Source: Pseudomonas palleroniana (lineage in GTDB: Bacteria > Pseudomonadota > Gammaproteobacteria > Pseudomonadales > Pseudomonadaceae). Taken from it: a stretch of DNA of 64,000 bases. The notes under the pieces are model-generated. The model was given only the letters and a program-made list of their open reading frames with translations, was not told the origin of the DNA and made no database searches. This document shows positions 58,548 to 64,000 of the stretch, one piece after another (position 1 is the stretch's first letter; each line of letters starts with the position of its first letter). Made by a program: the position numbers and the translations under genes. Location of the stretch: the NCBI RefSeq assembly GCF_003031675.1, contig NZ_PYWX01000082.1:1-64000 (forward strand). The letters are read 5' to 3'.

Positions 58548-59852
58548 TTACTCAGCGGAGATTTTTGCCTGTGCCACAGCCCGCGCATGGCGACCCTGCT
58601 TGAGGGCAATCGGCGCCATCTTCTCGCGATCCAGCTCACCTTCCCAGGCCGCCACCACCAGGGCAGCGACTGCGTTGCCGATGATATTGGTCAGCGAACG
58701 GCATTCGGCCATGAAGCGGTCGACGCCGAGGATCAGCACCATCGCCGCCACGGGGACGGTCGGCACCACCGCCAGGCTTGCCGCCAGTGCCACAAAGCCT
58801 GCGCCCACCACCGCACCAGCGCCCTTGGACGTCAACATGGCGACCGCGAGCAGGGTCAACTGTTGTTCCAGCGGCAGGTGAATGTTGGTGGCCTGCGCCA
58901 GAAACAGCACGGCCAGGGTCATATAGATGTTGGTACCGTCCAGGTTGAAGGTATAGCCGGTCGGCACCACGATACCCACCACGCCCTTGGACGCGCCCAG
59001 GCTTTCGAGCTTTTGGATCAGTTGCGGCAATGCCGACTCCGAAGAGCTGGTCCCCAGCACGATCAGCAATTCCGACTTGATATAGCCCAACAGTTTGAAA
59101 ATGCTGAACCCGGCATAGCGGGCGATGCTGCCCAGCACCACGGCCACGAAGAAAAACGCGGTGACATAGAACGTGCCCACCAGCTTCAGCAGCGGTAGCA
59201 GCGAACCCACACCGTATTTGCCGATGGTAAAGGCAATCGCGCCGAAGGCACCGATAGGCGCGACGCGGCTGATGATCCCCACGATGCGGAAAAACACTTC
59301 GCTGGCCTGATTGATCACGCCAACCAGGGGCCGGGCCTTTTCGCCGACCATCACCAGGCCGATGCCGAACAGCACCGAAACGAACAGCACGGGCAGGATT
59401 TCCCCTTTGGAGAACGCGTCGAAGAACGTCGTGGGGATCACCTGCAGCAGAAAGCCGGTGATGCCTTCGCCATGTTCAGCCTGGCCGACAAACCCTGCGA
59501 TCGCCGAGCTGTCGAGGGTCTTGACATCAATGTTGAAGCCCTCGCCTGGGTGCAACAGGTGCGCGGCCAGGATACCGATCAACAGGGCGACGGTGGACAC
59601 GAGCTCGAAGTACAGCAACGCCTTGCCACCGACCCGGCCCACTTGCTTCACGTCGTGCATGCTAGTGATGCCACTGACCACGGTGCAGAAGATGATCGGG
59701 CCGATGATCATCTTGATCAGCTTGATAAACCCGTCGCCCAGCGGCTTGAGGTCGATACCGATCTGCGGCCGTACATGACCGATCAGCACGCCCAGCGCGA
59801 TAGCGATGAGCACTTGCACATATAGGGTTCCCAGCAGTTTTCTGATTGTCAT
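58548..59852 (-). CDS. dctA: C4-dicarboxylate:proton symporter (DctA)
   Basis: A 434-residue DAACS-family transporter with eight helices and two re-entrant loops. The SSSESALP stretch in helical hairpin 1 and TGYTFNLDGTNIYM in helix 7 are diagnostic substrate-binding motifs. It imports succinate, malate, fumarate or related acids at the inner membrane. It starts with MTIRKLLGTLYVQ, the standard DctA start. It lies between the dehalogenase-type hydrolase and the LysR gene, all on the same strand. Confidence 0.93.
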   Translation of the reverse strand: MTIRKLLGTLYVQVLIAIALGVLIGHVRPQIGIDLKPLGDGFIKLIKMIIGPIIFCTVVSGITSMHDVKQVGRVGGKALLYFELVSTVALLIGILAAHLLHPGEGFNIDVKTLDSSAIAGFVGQAEHGEGITGFLLQVIPTTFFDAFSKGEILPVLFVSVLFGIGLVMVGEKARPLVGVINQASEVFFRIVGIISRVAPIGAFGAIAFTIGKYGVGSLLPLLKLVGTFYVTAFFFVAVVLGSIARYAGFSIFKLLGYIKSELLIVLGTSSSESALPQLIQKLESLGASKGVVGIVVPTGYTFNLDGTNIYMTLAVLFLAQATNIHLPLEQQLTLLAVAMLTSKGAGAVVGAGFVALAASLAVVPTVPVAAMVLILGVDRFMAECRSLTNIIGNAVAALVVAAWEGELDREKMAPIALKQGRHARAVAQAKISAE

Positions 59853-59937
59853 TGTTGTTATCTCGCGGGTCTTTTTTGAGGCAAGCAGACCCCGTCGCCG
59901 GCGTTTGCGCGCCGGCGCGGGGAAGCGGATCAGGGCT

Positions 59938-60813
59938 TCAGCGAAGGAAGGTCAGGACTTCGTCCAGTAACAATTCAGGCACTTCCTCGGCAAGGTAATG
60001 GCCGGCCGGCAGCGCCTTGCCGCGCACATCGGTGGCGACTTGCTGCCATTCCTTGAGTGGCTCGAAACAGCGGCCGACCGTGCCTTCGGCGCCCCACAAC
60101 ACCAGCAACGGCAGGTTCAGCTGGTTGCCGGCGTCGATGTCGGCCTGGTCGTGCGCAAGGTCGATACCGGCAGAGGCGCGGTAGTCCTCGCAGATACCGG
60201 TGGCGCTGCCAGGCAGGCTCAGGCAACGCAGGTATTCGGCAAAGGCTGCATCGGTGAAGGGTTTGAGCCCGGCGCTGCGGCTGCCCATTACGCTGCGCAG
60301 GTACAGTTCGGGGTTGCTCTCGATCAGGGCCTCCGGCAGCGGCGCCGGGCGGATCAAGAAGAACCAGTGCCAGTAGGCACGGGCAAAGGCTTCATCGGTT
60401 TGTGCGTACATCGACAGGGTCGGCGCGATATCCAGCAGCACCATGCGCTGCACGCTCCGGGGATGGTCCAGCGCCAGGCGATGGGCGACGCGCGCGCCAC
60501 GGTCGTGGGCCAGTACCGAAAAGGCGTCGAAGCCCAGGGCCCGCATCAGCTCGACGCTGTCCCGGGCCATTTCCCGTTTCGAATAGTTCGTGTGCAGCGC
60601 ATTGGCCGGCGGTTTGCTGCTGTCACCATAACCGCGCAGGTCGGCGGCCACTACGGTGAAGTGCGCGGCCAGTTGTTCGGCGACTTTGTGCCAGATGACG
60701 TGGGTTTGCGGGTGCCCGTGCAGCAGGAGCAGGCCGGGACCGCTACCGCCTTTGCGGTAACTGATGCTGACGCCGTTGACGTGGCACTGGTCTTTTTGGA
60801 ATCCGGCGAACAT
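59938..60813 (-). CDS. Fluoroacetate/haloacetate dehalogenase-type alpha/beta hydrolase
   Basis: A 291-residue cytoplasmic hydrolase matching fluoroacetate dehalogenase at every known key position: nucleophile D104 and carboxylate-binding R105 and R108 in HDRGARVAHR, acid D128 in LLDIAPT, halide pocket H149, W150 and Y211 (YWHWFFL; CEDYRASAG), and base H272 (GHYLAEE). The family cleaves carbon-halogen bonds of haloacetates through an aspartyl ester. AAGGAG lies 7 nt before the ATG at 60813. It lies 85 bp upstream of dctA. Activity on fluoroacetate itself is predicted, not shown. Confidence 0.88.
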   Translation of the reverse strand: MFAGFQKDQCHVNGVSISYRKGGSGPGLLLLHGHPQTHVIWHKVAEQLAAHFTVVAADLRGYGDSSKPPANALHTNYSKREMARDSVELMRALGFDAFSVLAHDRGARVAHRLALDHPRSVQRMVLLDIAPTLSMYAQTDEAFARAYWHWFFLIRPAPLPEALIESNPELYLRSVMGSRSAGLKPFTDAAFAEYLRCLSLPGSATGICEDYRASAGIDLAHDQADIDAGNQLNLPLLVLWGAEGTVGRCFEPLKEWQQVATDVRGKALPAGHYLAEEVPELLLDEVLTFLR

Positions 60814-60906
60814 GGAATGACTCCTTGTGATGATTGCCTGCATCCTGGAATCACATGGCGCTCGGGGCAAGGAGGAAAGCGTGGAGGGGGTGTTCATGAA
60901 GTGTGA

Positions 60907-60934
60907 TGCAGGAGCGAGCACGCTCGCTCCTGCA
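60907..60934. terminator. Palindromic hairpin between VOC and hydrolase genes
   Basis: TGCAGGAGCGAG-CACG-CTCGCTCCTGCA, a perfect 12-bp-arm palindrome immediately downstream of the VOC gene. It has no T-run; it may be a REP-like terminator. Confidence 0.6.
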
Positions 60935-60937
60935 GGC

Positions 60938-61399
60938 TCAGCCTTGCTTGAACATCGCTTCGGCGCGTTGGCGGATCTGCGCTTCGGTCAGGTCTTCTTT
61001 GTGGGTGGCCAGAAACCAGACATGCCCGAACGGGTCTCTCAGCGTGCCGGTACGGTCGCCATAAAACTGGTCTTTGGGGTCGGAGACGGCAATACCACCC
61101 GCGGCGATGGCTTGTTGGTACTGCGCGTCGACATCGGCCACATATAAATGCAGGCCGACGCTGGTGTGGCCGTCGCGAGGACTGCCGAACGGACCTTCAT
61201 CGCAAGGCGAGCCAAGCATGATGGGCGAGTCGCCTATGCGCAGTTCAGCATGGCCCACTCTGCCATCGGGCATATCCAGGCGCATGACTTGGGTGGCGTT
61301 GAATGCCTTCTTGTAAAACTCAATGGCTTCGGCGGCTTGTTCGACGCCCAAGTAGGGCGTGAGGCTGTGGAAACCCTCGGGAATCGGTTTAACGCTCAT
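60938..61399 (-). CDS. VOC-family protein (PhnB/glyoxalase-bleomycin resistance fold)
   Basis: A 153-residue two-module VOC protein. FHSLTPYLGVEQAAEAIEFYKKAFNATQVMRL and GLHLYVADVDAQYQQAIAAGG begin the two beta-alpha-beta-beta-beta units; DPFGHVWFLATHKED ends the second. It resembles PhnB-like proteins whose activity is mostly unknown. The ATG at 61399 follows AAAGGAG; an upstream open frame has no family match. Confidence 0.88.
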   Translation of the reverse strand: MSVKPIPEGFHSLTPYLGVEQAAEAIEFYKKAFNATQVMRLDMPDGRVGHAELRIGDSPIMLGSPCDEGPFGSPRDGHTSVGLHLYVADVDAQYQQAIAAGGIAVSDPKDQFYGDRTGTLRDPFGHVWFLATHKEDLTEAQIRQRAEAMFKQG

Positions 61400-61526
61400 T
61401 TCGTTCTCCTTTGGTGGGGGGCAGGGAGGTACGACTTTTTCACTATAGGCCACGCCGACCGTGGCCTGCGAGCAACCGACGAGATGCGGGACTGGCGAGT
61501 GTGAGCGGGCGATTACACGCTCCCGG

Positions 61527-61970
61527 CTAAGGGCTAGGCTCCAGCAATTGGGCGCCTGGGCCGCATTCACCAAGCTTGTCGCCCTGATTGCGCAGCGGGC
61601 ATGCCTCCAGCGACAGACACCCGCAGCCGATACAGCCGCTGAGTTTGTCCCGCAGCAACGTCAGCTTGTTGATGCGCTCATCCAGGTCTTCCCGCCACAG
61701 CGCCGACAAGCGTTGCCAATCCTGCGCCGTGGGCGTGCGTCCATCAGGCAGGGTTTGCAGGGCTTGGCCAATCGTCGCCAGCGGAATGCCCAGGCGTTGG
61801 GCGATCTTGATCACCACCACCCGCCGCAGCACATCCCGGGGGTAGCGCCGTTGGTTGCCGGCATTGCGGTTGCTCTTGATCAGCCCCTTGCTCTCGTAGA
61901 AGTGCAAGGCCGTGACGGCCACGCCACTGCGGGCGGCCAGCTGGCCGACGGTGAGTTCCTTGTTGAGCAT
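61527..61970 (-). CDS. soxR: SoxR, redox-sensing MerR-family activator
   Basis: A 147-residue dimeric activator with a 2Fe-2S cluster. The MerR helix-turn-helix (TVGQLAARSGVAVTALHFYESKGLI) is N-terminal and the cluster cysteines are C113, C116, C118 and C124. In Pseudomonas SoxR responds to redox-active compounds such as phenazines and activates a small regulon. It is divergent from an ABM-domain protein whose promoter carries a SoxR box with the 19-bp spacer. Confidence 0.95.
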   Translation of the reverse strand: MLNKELTVGQLAARSGVAVTALHFYESKGLIKSNRNAGNQRRYPRDVLRRVVVIKIAQRLGIPLATIGQALQTLPDGRTPTAQDWQRLSALWREDLDERINKLTLLRDKLSGCIGCGCLSLEACPLRNQGDKLGECGPGAQLLEPSP

Positions 61971-61990
61971 GAAAATCTCCGAATTCGCGC

Positions 61991-62021
61991 TTGACCTTGA
62001 CTTAACTAGAGGTTTTACCCT
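61991..62021 (+). promoter_or_regulatory. SoxR-dependent promoter
   Basis: TTGACC (-35, 61991-61996), a 19-bp spacer and TACCCT (-10, 62016-62021). The dyad CCTTGACTTAACTAGAGG (61995-62012) sits in the spacer and matches the SoxR box consensus CCTCAAGTTAACTTGAGG at 14 of 18 positions. The over-long spacer is the usual MerR-family arrangement. Confidence 0.88.
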
Positions 62022-62070
62022 GCACGGCATCGAATCGCAAGATTCTGCTTACAAAGGAAGGGGAGTGTTC

Positions 62071-62436
62071 ATGCAGGTATCAGAGAAAAATCGCAGCTTC
62101 ACTCAGTTGATCGAGTTCCAGATCGAGCCCCAGCAACAATTTGCCTTGGTGGCGGCCTTGTCTACCCAGAGCGAGCGTCTGGCCCAGCGCCATGCCGGCT
62201 TTATCAATGCGAGTGTGCAAGTCAGCGACGATGGCCGGCGAGTGCTCAATTACCTGCAATGGCGCTCGCGTGAGGATGGCGAGGCGGCGTTCAAATGCTT
62301 CGAGCACGGCGAAGAAGATTTCTGGACGTTGATCCGCGCTCATCAGGCCACGGCCGTGACCTTCGGTTCGTTCCAGGTGCTGCGCAGCTTCGAGCGCAGC
62401 CATGACAACGCTCTGCACTGCCGTTTAAATGGATAA
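62071..62436 (+). CDS. ABM-domain monooxygenase, SoxR target
   Basis: A 121-residue small ferredoxin-like protein with the antibiotic-biosynthesis-monooxygenase fold (FTQLIEFQIEPQQQFALVAALS; GFINASVQVSDDGRRVLNYLQW). Members oxidise quinone- or phenazine-like compounds without a cofactor. It is divergent from soxR and follows a SoxR-type promoter, matching the soxR/PA2274 arrangement of P. aeruginosa. GAAGGGGAG lies before the ATG. It ends convergently with the SfnR-like gene over about 12 bp. Confidence 0.9.
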   Translation: MQVSEKNRSFTQLIEFQIEPQQQFALVAALSTQSERLAQRHAGFINASVQVSDDGRRVLNYLQWRSREDGEAAFKCFEHGEEDFWTLIRAHQATAVTFGSFQVLRSFERSHDNALHCRLNG

Positions 62437-63528
62437 ATGCAGCATCCGCTCGCCCTGCACGGTTTCCCCCGGGCGGCGTTTGTTCACTGCCAGTTCGCCG
62501 ATCTTGATCAGGCGTGTGCGCGTGACATTGCGGCTCAGGCCCAGCAGATTGGCGGTGTGCACCTGGTTGTAATGGCTGAAACGGTAGGCGGCGCGCAGCA
62601 GTGCGTCTTCGACCTTTTCATGCAGTGCGCCGGCCTGTTCCTCGAAAAGTTTTTGGAAGGCGCGCTCCAATAGCGCCTGGGCACTGTTGTCGGTGGCCTG
62701 CTGGCTATCGTCCTGGCGCTCGATGCGCAGGTTCGACAGGCGCAAATCGTCACGTTCGATCACGCCGTTACGGCAGATCAACAGCGTGTGGTGTATGACG
62801 TTTTCCAGTTCGCGAATATTGCCCGGCCAGCTGTAGCTCTTGAGTTTGTGCTCGGCCTCGCGGCTGATGGTGATCGGGCCGTAGCCCAGGCGTTGGCTGT
62901 AGGTTTCGATGAAATGCCGGGTCAGCGCCAGGATATCGCCGGGGCGCTCGCGCAACGGGCTGAGTTCCAGGCTGACCACATCGAGACGGTAGTAGAGATC
63001 TTCGCGGAAATGCCCGGCATTGATGGCCTTTTCCAGTTGCACATTGGTCGCGGCGAGTACGCGCACATCAATTGGAATGCTCTTGCGCGAGCCCAGGCGC
63101 ACGACTTCGCGTTCTTGCAGGACGCGCAACAGCTTGACCTGGATCGCCATCGGCAAGTCGCCGATTTCATCGAGGAACAAGGTGCCCCCATCGGCCTCTT
63201 CGAACCAGCCGGCCTTGGCGCTGAGGGCCCCGGTAAACGCGCCTTTTTCATGGCCGAACAGTTCGGCTTCCACCAGGGATTCGGAGAACGCCCCGCAATT
63301 GACCGCCACGAACGGCCGGTTGCGCCGTGCACTGAGGTTATGGATATGCCGCGCCACCAGCTCTTTACCGGTGCCGGTCTCGCCGATGATCAGTACGCTG
63401 GCTTCACTGGGAGCCACTTGCCTGATGTGATCGAGCAGCGCCTGTGACTTGGGGTCTTCGAAGACCTGGGCCGTGGCGCGGATCGAGGTCGCGAGGGCGG
63501 GTGAGGGCGGTAGGGTCAGAAGCTGCAT
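62425..63528 (-). CDS. Sigma-54-dependent activator (SfnR-like)
   Basis: A 367-residue NtrC-type activator without an N-terminal receiver domain. The AAA+ domain spans ~25-260: Walker A GETGTGKE, the GAFTGA sigma-54 loop and Walker B GGTLFLDEIGD. The C-terminal Fis-type helix-turn-helix is NQVHTANLLGLSRNVTRTRLIKIG. In Pseudomonas SfnR drives genes for using organosulfur compounds as sulfur source. The adjacent sfnB-like gene supports this. The start at 63528 follows AGAGAGG. Being convergent with the SoxR target, it overlaps it slightly. Confidence 0.85.
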   Translation of the reverse strand: MQLLTLPPSPALATSIRATAQVFEDPKSQALLDHIRQVAPSEASVLIIGETGTGKELVARHIHNLSARRNRPFVAVNCGAFSESLVEAELFGHEKGAFTGALSAKAGWFEEADGGTLFLDEIGDLPMAIQVKLLRVLQEREVVRLGSRKSIPIDVRVLAATNVQLEKAINAGHFREDLYYRLDVVSLELSPLRERPGDILALTRHFIETYSQRLGYGPITISREAEHKLKSYSWPGNIRELENVIHHTLLICRNGVIERDDLRLSNLRIERQDDSQQATDNSAQALLERAFQKLFEEQAGALHEKVEDALLRAAYRFSHYNQVHTANLLGLSRNVTRTRLIKIGELAVNKRRPGETVQGERMLHLSI

Positions 63529-63539
63529 GGGCACCTCTC

Positions 63540-64000
63540 TCAGGAATAGAACGTCGGAATCGGCAGGGACTGATTCAAAGCCCAGTCCCCCAGTTCGTGG
63601 AGCTTGTAGTCCAGCGGGTCGTGCAGGGATTGTGTGCGCAGGTTGCGCCAGTGGCGGTCCAGGCGCAGCGAGGCGTGGGTTGACCGCGCGCCGGTGACTT
63701 CGAACAGGCGGCTGCACAGGTCCAGGCCCTGGCGAGTGGCGGCGACCTTGGCGGTGGCAATCGCAATCGCCAATTGCCCGCGCTCGTGTTCGCTCAGATG
63801 GGGCCCCTTGGCCCAGGCTTGGTCGAGCAACCCGGCAGCGCGCTCCACCAGCAGGCGTATACCTTCCAGGGCCACCCAGAAGTCGCCGTAGTGATGCAGC
63901 ACGTAAGGATCCTGGCGCACGTCGTCGGCCGTGGATTTATGCCACGAGCGGGTTTCGGTGAGGGTGTAATGACGGGCTTCTGCAAAGGCACCTTCGGCAA
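63540..64000 (-). CDS. sfnB: SfnB-type acyl-CoA dehydrogenase-like oxidoreductase (partial)
   Basis: The C-terminal ~153 residues of a flavin-dependent sulfur-acquisition oxidoreductase; the rest lies beyond the window. It shows YTLTETRSWHKSTADD and the helical C-terminal bundle GARSTHASLRLDRHWRNLRT, ending in LNQSLPIPTFYS, the SfnB/DszC-like tail. It is transcribed toward the SfnR-like gene, 11 bp upstream, so the two form an operon. It likely takes part in oxidising sulfur compounds. Confidence 0.85.
   Translation of the reverse strand, partial: AEGAFAEARHYTLTETRSWHKSTADDVRQDPYVLHHYGDFWVALEGIRLLVERAAGLLDQAWAKGPHLSEHERGQLAIAIATAKVAATRQGLDLCSRLFEVTGARSTHASLRLDRHWRNLRTQSLHDPLDYKLHELGDWALNQSLPIPTFYS

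Overview
The window looks like chromosome from a Pseudomonas of the fluorescens group. The evidence is the GC-rich, densely packed coding, many GGGGGCTTGCTCCC-type REP/REPIN palindromes, and several gene blocks I recognise from Pseudomonas: prc/algO next to an EAL-GGDEF protein and an FklB-type isomerase, fadE next to a PA2817-type protein, fpvGHJKCDEF, soxR with its divergent monooxygenase, and sfnR/sfnB. There is no rRNA operon, prophage, CRISPR array or complete insertion sequence. The species call rests on gene content alone.

Layout. 1-5.1 kb: tRNA-Gly, a MocR-type regulator divergent from an unusual ferredoxin-reductase/M24-peptidase fusion, and a secreted M20 dipeptidase. 5.2-5.5 kb: a MITE-like element inside a REP palindrome, with a second copy at 14.9-15.1 kb. 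5.5-13.2 kb: a private TonB system (exbD-tonB-receptor-exbB) followed by a phospholipase-D-like protein, and divergently a GNAT acetyltransferase coupled to a Tat-exported PhoD phosphatase. 13.2-29.1 kb: AlaX editing protein, LysR, a PA2817-type protein and fadE, transglutaminase, GST, a YadG/YadH-type ABC exporter, TetR/MFS pair, TDT transporter, LplT-PlsC fusion, guanidine exporter behind a guanidine-II riboswitch, BASS transporter and rdgC. 29.3-29.9 kb: a duplicated tRNA-Val/tRNA-Asp pair.

29.9-48 kb: MFS/LysR pair, a 38-residue membrane protein, a membrane catalase-like protein coupled to a di-heme cytochrome c, fklB, a DUF1232 protein, an XRE regulator with a coupled partner, an EAL-CBS-GGDEF protein, prc, and an ABC importer operon containing an intracellular phosphodiesterase and a HAD phosphatase. 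48-64 kb: the UTRA regulator of that operon, fpvGHJKCDEF for iron release from ferripyoverdine, a second leuCD pair, LysR, dctA, a fluoroacetate-dehalogenase-type hydrolase, a VOC protein, soxR with a SoxR box, sfnR and a partial sfnB.

Recurring themes are phosphorus and phosphoester use (PhoD, PLD, phosphodiesterase operon), iron and TonB transport, and repeat-driven structure: REPINs at gene ends, terminator hairpins placed directly before start codons, and a hairpin able to hide a ribosome-binding site.
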